Source: Rikenellaceae bacterium
GTDB lineage: Bacteria; Bacteroidota; Bacteroidia; Bacteroidales; Rikenellaceae
DNA length: 64,000 bases
NCBI GenBank assembly: GCA_015059925.1
Contig: SUZL01000001.1
Span: 362,093-426,092, forward strand
Direction: 5' to 3'
Positions 16,005 through 24,624 of this stretch are shown here, piece by piece; the stretch's first letter is position 1, and every line of letters starts with the position of its first letter. The notes beneath the pieces are model-generated. The model worked only from the letters and a program-made list of their open reading frames with translations, was not told the DNA's origin and ran no database searches. The position numbers and the translations under genes are program-made.

Positions 16005-17942
16005 ATGGCAAAAAAGAGCAATAACATAAATATCAGATTCAACTTTATGTGGATCTGGGCCTTCATCATCACGGCCATTCTCGCCTACTCACTCTTTGGC
16101 GAGGGCCGCGCCGTTCCCGTCTCGGCGGATTGGAACACCGTCGAGGAGATGATCTCGCGTGGCGAGGTGGAGCGCATCAAGGTGATGAACAAAAATACTG
16201 CACAGGTCTATCTTACCGACGAGGCCATCGCAGCATACCGTGCGGGCGACGATATGAGCCGCTTCAAGAATATCCCCGAGCAGGGCGAGCAGCTCAACTT
16301 CACCATCGGATCGGTCGATATTCTGGACCGCGACGTGAAGCAGGCCGTTGCCGACTCGGGCCTCGAGGATAACCCCGTGACGTTGGAGTACTTCAACGAG
16401 AGCACAGGCTGGGGCGAGGTTCTGCTCAACATTCTGCCGTGGGTATTCCTCGTTGGCGTGTGGTTCTTCTTTATCCGCAGTATGTCGCGTGGCGGCGCTG
16501 GCGGCGGCAACATTATGAATGTGGGCAAGGCTCGTGCGCAGGAGTTCAATAAGGACAATCCCGCAAAGCGCGTAACGTTCAAGGATGTGGCCGGCCTGTC
16601 GGAGGCGAAGGTGGAGATTATGGAGATTGTCGATTTCCTCCGCAAGGCCGACAAATATCGTGAGCTGGGTGCCAAGATTCCCAAGGGCGCACTTCTGGTA
16701 GGCCCTCCGGGAACGGGTAAGACTCTGCTCGCGAAGGCCGTGGCGGGCGAGGCAAACGTGCCTTTCCTCTCGATTTCGGGATCGGATTTCGTTGAGATGT
16801 TCGTCGGCGTGGGTGCTTCGCGCGTGAGGGATCTCTTCGAGCAGGCCAAACAGAAGGCCCCCTGCATCGTATTCATCGACGAGATCGACGCCATCGGTCG
16901 CGCACGAGGCAAGAACGCAGGTTTCTCGGGCAATGATGAGCGCGAGAATACGCTCAATCAGCTGCTTACCGAGATGGACGGTTTCCAGACCAACGCGGGA
17001 GTTATCGTGCTGGCCGCAACAAACCGTGCCGACATTCTGGATAAGGCGTTGATGCGAGCAGGTCGTTTCGACCGTCAGATCGACGTAGGTCTGCCCGATG
17101 TGAACGAGCGCGAGGAGATCTTCAATGTCCACCTGCGCCACATCAAGCTCGACGAGAACATCGACCGCAAGTTCCTCGCAAAGCAGACACCCGGTTTCTC
17201 GGGAGCAGACATTGCCAACGTATGTAACGAGGCAGCGCTTATTGCTGCCCGCAACAATAAGTCAAAGGTTGAGCGCGCCGACTTTATGGCCGCCATCGAC
17301 CGTATCGTCGGCGGATTGGAGAAGCGCAACAAGACAATGACGCAGACCGAGCGCCGCGCAACGGCCATCCACGAGGCGGGACACGCTACGGTGATGTGGC
17401 TGCTGAAGGATTGCGATCCCGTGCTGAAGGTTACGGTCATTCCGCGTGGCAACAGCCTCGGAGCGACGTGGTCGGTGCCCGACGAGGAGCGCGTTCACGT
17501 TACCAACGAGGTGCTGGAGGCGAAGCTGGCAGGTATGCTCGGAGGCCGCATTGCCGAGGAGGTGAACTACGGTACGCTGGGGGCAGGCGCATTGAGCGAT
17601 CTGGAGCGTGCTACAAAGATTACCTACGCGATGGTTGCCTACTACGGTATGAGCAAGAAGATCGGCCCGATAAGCTACTACGATGCTTCGGGTACGCGCG
17701 ATACATTCACCAAGCCCTTCAGTGAGAAGACGGCCGAGGAGATCGACGGCGAGGTTAAGCGCATCCTTGAGGAGGCCTACGACCGCGCCCGCAAGATTAT
17801 CGAGCAAAACAACGATAAGATCAACCAGATGGCCGACCTGCTGTTGGAGAAGGAGACTATCTACGCCGAGGACATCGAGCCGATACTTGGACCTTCGGCG
17901 CAGCCAAAGAAAGAGGAGACCGACACCCCCAAAAACGAGTAA
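16005..17942 (+). CDS. ftsH: ATP-dependent zinc metalloprotease FtsH
   Basis: This 645-residue inner-membrane AAA+ protease has two N-terminal membrane segments ([19 protein letters not shown] and [18 protein letters not shown]) around a periplasmic domain. The AAA domain shows Walker [14 protein letters not shown], Walker [13 protein letters not shown] and the second region of homology ([20 protein letters not shown]). The M41 protease domain has the zinc motif HEAGH. FtsH degrades misfolded membrane proteins and short-lived regulators. Its place before cdsA and psd links it to phospholipid synthesis. Confidence 0.98.
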   Translation: MAKKSNNINIRFNFMWIWAFIITAILAYSLFGEGRAVPVSADWNTVEEMISRGEVERIKVMNKNTAQVYLTDEAIAAYRAGDDMSRFKNIPEQGEQLNFTIGSVDILDRDVKQAVADSGLEDNPVTLEYFNESTGWGEVLLNILPWVFLVGVWFFFIRSMSRGGAGGGNIMNVGKARAQEFNKDNPAKRVTFKDVAGLSEAKVEIMEIVDFLRKADKYRELGAKIPKGALLVGPPGTGKTLLAKAVAGEANVPFLSISGSDFVEMFVGVGASRVRDLFEQAKQKAPCIVFIDEIDAIGRARGKNAGFSGNDERENTLNQLLTEMDGFQTNAGVIVLAATNRADILDKALMRAGRFDRQIDVGLPDVNEREEIFNVHLRHIKLDENIDRKFLAKQTPGFSGADIANVCNEAALIAARNNKSKVERADFMAAIDRIVGGLEKRNKTMTQTERRATAIHEAGHATVMWLLKDCDPVLKVTVIPRGNSLGATWSVPDEERVHVTNEVLEAKLAGMLGGRIAEEVNYGTLGAGALSDLERATKITYAMVAYYGMSKKIGPISYYDASGTRDTFTKPFSEKTAEEIDGEVKRILEEAYDRARKIIEQNNDKINQMADLLLEKETIYAEDIEPILGPSAQPKKEETDTPKNE

Positions 17943-17945
17943 CCG

Positions 17946-18806
17946 ATGGGAAGTAAAATGAAGAACTTCGTAGTGCGAGCCCTGAGTGGCGCAGTCCTAC
18001 TTGTTGTAGTGCTGGGCGCAATCCTCTGGTCGAAGTGGAGCTTCGGCGCACTGCTGCTGCTTATCACGCTCGGCGGCGAGTGGGAATTCTACCGTATGGC
18101 GCAGAAGGCGGGCTACTCGCCTCAGCGCTTTCTCGGCTTGGCGGCTGGCGCGGCAATCGTAGCGGCGGCATATGTGCTGATGTGGCTTCTGAACGAGCAG
18201 TCGTTGCAGATGCAGTATGTCAGAGTTATGGTTGGCCTCCTGCTCTACTTTATGGTGCTTGTACCGACAATGTTCATCTGTGAGCTCTACCGCAAGAGTC
18301 CTACCCCCATCGCCAACATCGGCGCTACGCTTACGGGAGTGGTGTATGTGGCTATGCCTATGGCGCTCCTGTACTTCATTCCGCTCCTACTGAGCGGCGG
18401 CGAGTGGAAGCCGTGGGTGTTGCTCTTCTACATATTTATCATCTGGGCCAACGATGTCTTCGCCTACCTCTTTGGCGTTACGATCGGTCGCCATCGCCTC
18501 TTCGAGCGCATCTCGCCCAAGAAGTCGTGGGAGGGATTCTTCGGAGGTTTGATCGGCGCAATGGCTATGGGATATGTGGCGGCGCAAGTGGTCGATGGCA
18601 ACTGCGCAATGTGGATCGGAATGGCACTGATTGCCGCTCTGACGGGCGTATTTGGCGATTTGGTGGAGTCGCTTTTCAAGCGCTCGGTCGATGTGAAGGA
18701 CTCGGGAAATATCCTGCCCGGCCACGGCGGATGGCTCGATCGATTCGATGCACTGATTCTCTCGATTCCGTTCGTTTTTGTCTATCTCGTACTGTGGATG
18801 AATTAA
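17946..18806 (+). CDS. cdsA: Phosphatidate cytidylyltransferase CdsA
   Basis: The 286-residue multi-pass protein makes CDP-diacylglycerol from CTP and phosphatidic acid. Diagnostic segments are FAYLFGVTIGRHRL, SPKKSWEGFFGG and the CdsA signature PGHGGWLDRFDALILSIPFVF, with metal-binding aspartates. It starts 3 bases after ftsH, and psd follows 22 bases after its stop, so precursor synthesis and the last step of phosphatidylethanolamine synthesis are cotranscribed. Confidence 0.96.
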   Translation: MGSKMKNFVVRALSGAVLLVVVLGAILWSKWSFGALLLLITLGGEWEFYRMAQKAGYSPQRFLGLAAGAAIVAAAYVLMWLLNEQSLQMQYVRVMVGLLLYFMVLVPTMFICELYRKSPTPIANIGATLTGVVYVAMPMALLYFIPLLLSGGEWKPWVLLFYIFIIWANDVFAYLFGVTIGRHRLFERISPKKSWEGFFGGLIGAMAMGYVAAQVVDGNCAMWIGMALIAALTGVFGDLVESLFKRSVDVKDSGNILPGHGGWLDRFDALILSIPFVFVYLVLWMN

Positions 18807-18828
18807 GAAACCTTAAAACTATAAATAT

Positions 18829-19497
18829 ATGAAAATCAACAAAGAGGGTTATAAGATAATCGCCGTATCGGGCCTCGTATGCTTGGTACTATGGGGATTT
18901 CTTTACTATCTCCAGAGCCACGAAGAGGAGGTCGTATTGCTCATAACGAGTGCCGTTATTCTCGCCGTATTTTGGCTCTTCATCGTTGCCTTTTTCCGCG
19001 AGCCGCGCCGCGTGAAGATCCACGATCCGGAGCTGGTCTTCTCGCCTTGCGACGGTCGCGTGGTGGTAACGGAGGTGGTCTATGAGGATGAGTATCTGAA
19101 GCAGGATATGTTGCAAATCTCGATCTTTATGTCGATCACCAACATCCATATGAACTGGTTGCCCGTTGCGGGTGAGGTGGAGTACTACAAGTACCACCCC
19201 GGCCGCTTCCTTATCGCTTGGCACCCCAAGTCATCAACCGAGAACGAGCGCACGACATCTGTGGTAAGACTCGACGATGGCAACCGCGTTCTGTTCCGTC
19301 AGGTTGCGGGTCTCATCGCGCGCCGCATCGTGTCGTACATCAAGGTGGGCGACAAGGTTAAGCAGAACGATGTATTCGGTTTTATCAAGTTCGGTTCGAG
19401 AATTGATGTACTCGTGCCGAAGAATAGCGAACTATTGGTTGAGATCGGTGATCCTGTCGTTGGATCGCAGACTCCGATTGTAAGATTGCGTAAATAA
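18829..19497 (+). CDS. psd: Phosphatidylserine decarboxylase proenzyme (Psd-type)
   Basis: The 222-residue protein has one or two N-terminal membrane helices, then the PSD core: FSPCDGRVVVTEVV, ISIFMSITNIHMNWLPVAGEV with the catalytic His, and a C-terminal FIKFGSRID where the Gly-Ser bond is self-cleaved to form the pyruvoyl group. It is the short Psd form known in many bacteria, and makes phosphatidylethanolamine from phosphatidylserine. It is flanked by cdsA and an AI-2E family permease one base downstream. Confidence 0.95.
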   Translation: MKINKEGYKIIAVSGLVCLVLWGFLYYLQSHEEEVVLLITSAVILAVFWLFIVAFFREPRRVKIHDPELVFSPCDGRVVVTEVVYEDEYLKQDMLQISIFMSITNIHMNWLPVAGEVEYYKYHPGRFLIAWHPKSSTENERTTSVVRLDDGNRVLFRQVAGLIARRIVSYIKVGDKVKQNDVFGFIKFGSRIDVLVPKNSELLVEIGDPVVGSQTPIVRLRK

Positions 19498-19498
19498 A

Positions 19499-20605
19499 AT
19501 GGCAATAACACCGCAGAACATACTCCGCGTATCGGTCGGATTGATCATCACGGCTACCATCCTCTTTCTGGTGTGGTACTTCTCGTCGGTTGTGATCTAC
19601 ATCCTCGTCTCGGCCGTGCTGGCCATTATGGGGCGACCCGTTGTGAATTGGCTCTCGCGCCAGCACATCGGCCGATACAAGATGCCGCGCTGGGCGGCAG
19701 CCTCGCTGACGCTGGTTGTTATCTTGGCGGTGTTTATGGCTGTGTTCTCGCTTTTCATCCCGCTTGTGTTCAACAAGATATACGAATTTGCACATCTCGA
19801 CTTCCAGTCTGTTCTCGCATCGGTCGAAGAGCCTATCACGCGCACGCAGGAGTACCTGCAACGCACCTTCGCCCTGCCTGCGACGCACTTCTCGTTGTCG
19901 GACACGCTGGTTGAGAATCTGCGTCAGCTGATCAATTACAACACCATCAACAGCACCTTCACCTCGATCATCGGCACGGCGCTGTCGGCCTTGATTGCGC
20001 TGTTTTCGGTGGCGTTCATTACCTTCTTCTTCTTAAAGGAGGATGGCCTGTTCTACGCTATGGTGAAGGCGATGTTCCCCGAGCGACTGCAGATGAATGT
20101 CGAGCGCGCGCTGGACTCTATCACGGTGCTGCTCTCGCGCTATTTTGCAGGTATTCTGACCGAGAGTCTGATCCTGATGGTGGTTATCTCGACGGTGATG
20201 ATCCTCTTTGGAATGAAGACCGACAACGCACTGCTTATCGGCCTTATAATGGGCGTTATGAACGTGATACCCTACGCAGGCCCGCTTATGGGTGGTGTGA
20301 TCTCGGCTTTCGTCGGTATTGTTACGCCGATCGAAGGGATGACAGCAATACATACGGTCGTTATCATCTGCTGCACGCTATTCTGTATCAAGGGCTTCGA
20401 CGATTTCGTTCTGCAGCCCACGATCTACTCCGAGCGAGTGAAGGCGCACCCGCTGGAGGTATTTTTGGTTATTCTGCTGGCCGGATATATGGCCGGTGTG
20501 TTGGGTATGTTGCTCGCAATCCCGTCGTACACGGTGCTGCGCGTGCTGGCCAAGGAGTTCTTCTCGGAGTTCTCGTTGGTGCAGAAACTCACACAGAACA
20601 TATAA
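19499..20605 (+). CDS. AI-2E family (PurR-domain/YdiK-like) membrane protein
   Basis: The 368-residue protein has seven to eight membrane helices and the conserved late segment MGVMNVIPYAGPLMGGVISAFVG, followed by GFDDFVLQPTIYSERVKAHPLEVFLVILLAG, which define the AI-2E transporter family. Members include autoinducer-2 exporters, sodium/proton antiporters and many with unknown cargo. It begins one base after psd and ends 4 bases before the riboflavin kinase gene, so it belongs to the ftsH-cdsA-psd operon. Cargo cannot be assigned. Confidence 0.9.
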   Translation: MAITPQNILRVSVGLIITATILFLVWYFSSVVIYILVSAVLAIMGRPVVNWLSRQHIGRYKMPRWAAASLTLVVILAVFMAVFSLFIPLVFNKIYEFAHLDFQSVLASVEEPITRTQEYLQRTFALPATHFSLSDTLVENLRQLINYNTINSTFTSIIGTALSALIALFSVAFITFFFLKEDGLFYAMVKAMFPERLQMNVERALDSITVLLSRYFAGILTESLILMVVISTVMILFGMKTDNALLIGLIMGVMNVIPYAGPLMGGVISAFVGIVTPIEGMTAIHTVVIICCTLFCIKGFDDFVLQPTIYSERVKAHPLEVFLVILLAGYMAGVLGMLLAIPSYTVLRVLAKEFFSEFSLVQKLTQNI

Positions 20606-20609
20606 TGCT

Positions 20610-20966
20610 ATGATTGTCAAGGGCGAAGTTATTCACGGTGCGCAGTTGGGTCGCAAGATGGGATTTCCCACGGCCAATATCGATGCCCGAGCTGTGGATG
20701 GCATAGAGAATGGAGTCTATTACTCGCAGGTGCGACTTGATGGCCACCTCTACAACGCTATGTCGAACGTCGGCACGCGCCCCTCGGTGGATGGGCAGAC
20801 GCGCCTGCTGGAGACGCATATCTTCGGTTTTGCGGGCAATCTCTACGGCCGCACTATCGAAGTCGATCTAAGGCTGAAGATCCGCGACGAGCGCCGTTTT
20901 GCATCGATCGAGGAGTTGCAACGACAATTGGAAAAGGATGCCGCGCTGTGCAATCCCGAACTATAA
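20610..20966 (+). CDS. Stand-alone riboflavin kinase domain protein
   Basis: ATG at 20610 (MIVKGEVIHGAQLGRKMGFPTANI, 118 residues) starts 4 bases after the upstream stop; the longer track version is an artefact. The motifs GRKMGFPTAN, MSNVGTRPSVDG, ETHIFGFAGNLYGRTIEVDL and LRDERRF-like IRDERRFASIEEL are those of the flavokinase half of RibF. The FAD synthetase half is absent, so this is a single-domain enzyme phosphorylating riboflavin to FMN, or a paralogue of a full RibF elsewhere. It closes the operon ahead of a terminator. Confidence 0.85.
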   Translation: MIVKGEVIHGAQLGRKMGFPTANIDARAVDGIENGVYYSQVRLDGHLYNAMSNVGTRPSVDGQTRLLETHIFGFAGNLYGRTIEVDLRLKIRDERRFASIEELQRQLEKDAALCNPEL

Positions 20967-20996
20967 AAAAAGCCTGCCGAACATCGGCAGGCTTTC
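20964..20996. terminator. Bidirectional terminator between riboflavin kinase and HMA protein
   Basis: Stem agcctgccga / tcggcaggct with a 3-base loop. The A7 tract makes it strongest for the minus-strand metal operon; the plus-strand T run is short. Confidence 0.8.
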
Positions 20997-21016
20997 TATT
21001 TGTTGTTTAGCAAAGG

Positions 21017-21325
21017 CTATTTTGAGGCAACTTCCTTCACCTCAGCCTTTACCTTAACCTTCTTAAAGGCCTTCAAGAGTGCCTCGTCGTTGGTCTTGGC
21101 AACGTCGTAGGTAACGGTTACGGTCTGGGTTGAAACATCAACCTTAACCTCCTTAACACCCTTCTGGTAGGGGATCGAATTATCAACCTTCTTTGCGCAG
21201 TTCTCGCAATCCACGTCAGTCTGGAAAACGGTGGTCTTCAGCTCAACCTGCTTCTTCTGTGCCATAGCGCCACTCACGCCAAAGCCGATAACGGCCATAA
21301 GGCAAATCATAATAATCTTTTTCAT
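21017..21325 (-). CDS. Periplasmic heavy-metal-associated (HMA) domain protein
   Basis: The 102-residue protein has a cleavable signal (MKKIIMICLMAVIGFGVSGAMA) and an HMA ferredoxin-like fold. The metal motif is DVDCENCAKKVDNSI (CxxC), followed by a VKVDVSTQTVTVTYD strand pair. Such proteins bind copper, mercury or similar soft metals. Being exported, it would carry or capture metal in the periplasm. It is last in an operon with the TonB-dependent receptor, His/Cys-rich protein and PqqD-like protein. Confidence 0.9.
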   Translation of the reverse strand: MKKIIMICLMAVIGFGVSGAMAQKKQVELKTTVFQTDVDCENCAKKVDNSIPYQKGVKEVKVDVSTQTVTVTYDVAKTNDEALLKAFKKVKVKAEVKEVASK

Positions 21326-21348
21326 AGCGATATAAAGTTTTAAGTGAA

Positions 21349-23754
21349 TTAATACATATTAAATCTCAATCCGATGTAGAACTTGCGTCCCATCAGCGGA
21401 CCCCACACGCTCGACGAGTTGAAGGCGGGCGAGAAGGGATCGGCTGCGTTCAGGATAGGATCGTCCTGAATGTAGTTGGCGATATTCTCACAACCAACAT
21501 ACACCTCCCAATTACGGATCTTGTGGCTCACCTGCGCGTAGAACATCGGATATGCGGGCGAGAGCTCCGAGCGGGTGATGTCGCCATCGAGCGAAGGACG
21601 ACGCATCGGGCCGTTGTACTGCGCCGTAACGTCGAATACCCAACGGCGGTAGGGTGTAGCATACTGGATGTTGAGCAACGTCTTGTAACGGCTGGTCAAA
21701 GGACGCTCCACAAGATGTTGCACGCCATCGCGCTCAAGGCTAACCTTTGCGTTGGTGTAGCGGTACGTTGCGAAGATATCCAAACCGCGTGCCGCCGTCC
21801 ACTGGAAATCAACCTGATAGGTATCGGTGAAGGCACGGCCGTCGGTATTGTAGATCCAAATCTCATCGTCGGGCGTGATACCTGCTCGCCCCAACTCCTG
21901 ATCGGCCAGAACGGTGTTGTAGAGCTGCGTGCGGAAGTAATCGAAGCTGATTGTTGCGTCGTCGTAGCCGCCCCACTTGATGATCTGCGTCAGGCTGGCA
22001 CCTGCCGTCAAAGCCTTCTCGATGTCGTTGTCGAGGCCCTTGTTCTTAATCATTCGACCTGTCGCGAGCATCCAGATGTTATCGGTAAAGATGCTTGCAC
22101 GACGATAGCCCAGACCTGCCGATCCGCGCAGGATTGTCGAGGGGGTGATGTCCCAGCGGATGTGCGAACGGGGAGTTATGACGAAGCTCTCCTTGGGAGT
22201 GTAGTAGGCTGCGTTGTATGCGCCAATCGTACCACCGTCAAACGTCATTGGATCGGTGTTCGATGCGCCCATCCAATCACCGCGAACGCCCAATACGAGC
22301 GAGAACTTCTCGGGGATGTTATAGGTGTACTCGGCATACGCACCCGGCTCGAAGTAGCGGATTGCATTGCGCGTGTGTCCCTGCTTGTATCTAAAAGGTG
22401 CATCAGAGGACATTGCATTAGGCTCTACGGGCAATCTGTTAAGTACGCTCTCGTCGCTATTCATCACCGATGCCGAAGCTCCCATAATGAGCGACGAACG
22501 GGGCGAGAAATAGTGCGTGTATGAGAAGTTGAACCACCACGCGTGGTCGTGGCCATCGTAGGTGTTAAGACCGAAGTAGGCATCCTCCTTGAAGTAATTG
22601 TAGTCGGCCACAAAGACGATATTCGAGCGATACTCCTCCTCCGTCTCGGCATCATAGACGGCCGCACCAACGGGCGTACCGAACTTGAAGTAGGCATTAA
22701 CGCCCGAGTTATTCATATGCGAACCGTAGGTCGAGAGCGAGCTCTCCATCTGCTCGCGCATCGACTTGCGGTAGTCGTTCTCTCCGCTCAAGCGATTCTC
22801 GTCCACATACTTCCAACCCCAACGAATCTGCGTGCCACCGAGCGACTGCCACAGCCAGCGGTTGGCGATGTTGATCTGCTGCGTCTCGGGAAGATCGCGG
22901 AAGCCATCGTGGTTACGGTCGTGCGACTGGGTATCCATCGAGCCGTGCGCCAAAATCACAGTCGAAAGACGCTTGTCGGCCGTCAGGGGAATGGCTGTCG
23001 AGAGGTTGAACTCGGGACGAAGCTCGCTATCGAAGTACAAATTAAGGAACAATCGCTCCTCATCCGTGGGCTTACGATACTCCATATTGATCTGGCCCGT
23101 GATAGCCTCGTGGCCCGCCGTAACGGATGCCACACCCTTCGATACCTGAATCGAATTGAGCCACATACCGGGCGTATAGTTAAGACCATAGGGGGCACTC
23201 AAGCCGCGCATAATGGGGCGATTCTCGTCCAGAATCTGCGTGTAAGTTCCCGTCAGTCCGAGCATCTTGATCTGGCGTGCGCCAGAGATTGCATCACTAT
23301 ATCCGACCGTTACCGAAGCCGAATTCTCGAAACTCTCGGCCAGATTACAGCACGCCATCTTACACAGACCGGCGAACGAGATCGACTCGCTCTTGATCAC
23401 GCCGTCGCGCTTAACGTAGTTACCCAAGTTACCCTCAACGACAACGGCCTCGATCTGCGTATCGCTCTCGAGCTTGAAGTCGATGTTCGTTACGCCCTCG
23501 GCAAAGGTGATCGTGTCATTCTTATAGCCAACATAGGTTGCGACCAGCTTGTCGAAACCCTTCACACGATAGAGCTCATAATCGCCCTCAACGGTGGTCG
23601 CTACGCCGATATTCGTACCAAGCCAATAGACCGAAGCACCGATCAGCATTTCGTCCGTCGAGGCATCGCGCACCGTACCCTTAACATTCTGAGCCACAGC
23701 ACCGAGGCTCAAAAGCGACATAATGCCGCAAAGTAAAATATTTCTGATTTTCAT
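21349..23754 (-). CDS. TonB-dependent outer-membrane receptor (probable metal type)
   Basis: The 801-residue protein has a signal peptide and an N-terminal carboxypeptidase-regulatory-like domain (VKGTVRDASTDEMLIGASVYW, about 22-105). A plug follows, then a 22-strand-type barrel ending in an aromatic-rich strand (FYIGLRFNMY). The plug contains CKMACCNLAESFENSASV, a cysteine cluster suited to soft-metal binding. Its partners are a His/Cys-rich exported protein and an HMA protein, so metal or metal-complex import is the likely job. It lacks the SusC-type hallmarks and has no SusD partner. Copper is the best guess, unproven. Confidence 0.88.
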   Translation of the reverse strand: MKIRNILLCGIMSLLSLGAVAQNVKGTVRDASTDEMLIGASVYWLGTNIGVATTVEGDYELYRVKGFDKLVATYVGYKNDTITFAEGVTNIDFKLESDTQIEAVVVEGNLGNYVKRDGVIKSESISFAGLCKMACCNLAESFENSASVTVGYSDAISGARQIKMLGLTGTYTQILDENRPIMRGLSAPYGLNYTPGMWLNSIQVSKGVASVTAGHEAITGQINMEYRKPTDEERLFLNLYFDSELRPEFNLSTAIPLTADKRLSTVILAHGSMDTQSHDRNHDGFRDLPETQQINIANRWLWQSLGGTQIRWGWKYVDENRLSGENDYRKSMREQMESSLSTYGSHMNNSGVNAYFKFGTPVGAAVYDAETEEEYRSNIVFVADYNYFKEDAYFGLNTYDGHDHAWWFNFSYTHYFSPRSSLIMGASASVMNSDESVLNRLPVEPNAMSSDAPFRYKQGHTRNAIRYFEPGAYAEYTYNIPEKFSLVLGVRGDWMGASNTDPMTFDGGTIGAYNAAYYTPKESFVITPRSHIRWDITPSTILRGSAGLGYRRASIFTDNIWMLATGRMIKNKGLDNDIEKALTAGASLTQIIKWGGYDDATISFDYFRTQLYNTVLADQELGRAGITPDDEIWIYNTDGRAFTDTYQVDFQWTAARGLDIFATYRYTNAKVSLERDGVQHLVERPLTSRYKTLLNIQYATPYRRWVFDVTAQYNGPMRRPSLDGDITRSELSPAYPMFYAQVSHKIRNWEVYVGCENIANYIQDDPILNAADPFSPAFNSSSVWGPLMGRKFYIGLRFNMY

Positions 23755-23819
23755 TCTTCGAATTAGTTAATATAATTAAAGTACCTAAGGCTCGCACCCG
23801 GCGGGCCCTTAACTTAGAA

Positions 23820-24272
23820 TTATACCAACTGGGGAGGGGCGCGTAGCGCTCCCGCGTGAGCATACCCCGACGCAAGTGGGGGCAAGAGCAGAGGCTCGTA
23901 TTGAGTAGTAATGGCGGGTGCAATCTCCGCCTGCGTGAAGTCGAGCACATCCGTTACCACAGCCATCAGAACGCTCTGACGCTCCTGCTGATCGTCATCG
24001 GCACTGCGGGGTTGGGTGTAGAGTGCTATCGAATTTGAGTGGTTGTGGTTGCAGCACCTATGATCGGTGAGCTGCACCACATCGTGCGACTCGCCCTCGC
24101 CGTGGTGGCAATCCTCGTCGCAGGTGTGGACGTGAGCAAAATCGGTGTGTACGTCGGCCTTATGGTGGCGGCATTCGCACGTCAGGGCCACAACATCGCC
24201 TGCCGCCAATACCGAAACGTATAGCAGCAGCATAGTCATAGCCGCAAACATTCTGAATACCTTGTTAGCCAT
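23820..24272 (-). CDS. His/Cys-rich secreted protein (HYC_CC_PP-like)
   Basis: ATG at 24272 (MANKVFRMFAAMTMLLLYVS, 150 residues) is preferred over the TTG at 24278. After the signal peptide, residues about 30-85 are packed with His and Cys (ECRHHKADVHTDFAHVHTC, EDCHHGEGESHD, HRCCNHNHS). The tail is Pro-rich with paired prolines (LLLPPLASG, RAPPQL). This arrangement resembles the small family known as HYC_CC_PP, seen beside TonB receptors and HMA proteins in Bacteroidota; the match is from memory. Metal binding in the periplasm is very likely. It starts 6 bases after the PqqD-like stop. Confidence 0.7.
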   Translation of the reverse strand: MANKVFRMFAAMTMLLLYVSVLAAGDVVALTCECRHHKADVHTDFAHVHTCDEDCHHGEGESHDVVQLTDHRCCNHNHSNSIALYTQPRSADDDQQERQSVLMAVVTDVLDFTQAEIAPAITTQYEPLLLPPLASGYAHAGALRAPPQLV

Positions 24273-24278
24273 AATCAA

Positions 24279-24545
24279 TTACTCAACCAATCCGCACTCC
24301 TTCATCTTGGCCACCCAGCGCTCTGCATCCTGCAGGGCAGTAGCCTCGTCCACCTCAAAATTATCGGTCAGAGCCTTGGCCGCATCCTCCACCGTGAACT
24401 CCTTGCCCTCGACGGCATTCCACAGCACTACGGCACTATCGTTAAGTGTGATGATCTGCGTGAAATCGGCACCCTGACGACCCTGCATAATCACAACATT
24501 CTCGCCTGCGATCTCGCGCAACTTACATCCCTGTTTAATCTTCAT
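24279..24545 (-). CDS. PqqD family (RRE-type) protein, orphan
   Basis: The 88-residue protein has the PqqD winged-helix layout: N-terminal strands (LREIAGENVVIMQ, FTQIITLNDSAVVLWNAVEG), then helices with EFTVEDAAKALTDNFEVDEATALQDAERWVAKM. PqqD-like domains bind RiPP precursor peptides for radical SAM partners. No radical SAM gene or RiPP maturase is nearby. It is instead first in a metal operon. Its role here is unknown. Confidence 0.8.
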   Translation of the reverse strand: MKIKQGCKLREIAGENVVIMQGRQGADFTQIITLNDSAVVLWNAVEGKEFTVEDAAKALTDNFEVDEATALQDAERWVAKMKECGLVE

Positions 24546-24571
24546 TTTTTACGAACATTTTTTCTCTGGCA

Positions 24572-24600
24572 CAAATATACAAAAAAAATAACAAATACAA
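24572..24600 (-). promoter_or_regulatory. Promoter of the PqqD / His-rich / TonB / HMA operon
   Basis: On the minus strand, TTG (24600-24598), 18 bases, then TATATTTG (24579-24572). It lies 27 bases ahead of the PqqD-like start. A plus-strand TAATTTTG -7 box for recQ (24611-24618) lies 11 bases away, so the two promoters are back to back. Confidence 0.55.
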
Positions 24601-24624
24601 CATTTTTTCTTAATTTTGCACCGT

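Noticed and set aside
22543-23736. 397-residue plus-strand ORF opposite the TonB receptor
   Set aside because: Shadow frame; receptor motifs lie on the minus strand.
24279-24545. RiPP biosynthesis cluster around PqqD
   Set aside because: No radical SAM enzyme, YcaO, peptidase-transporter or obvious precursor beside it.
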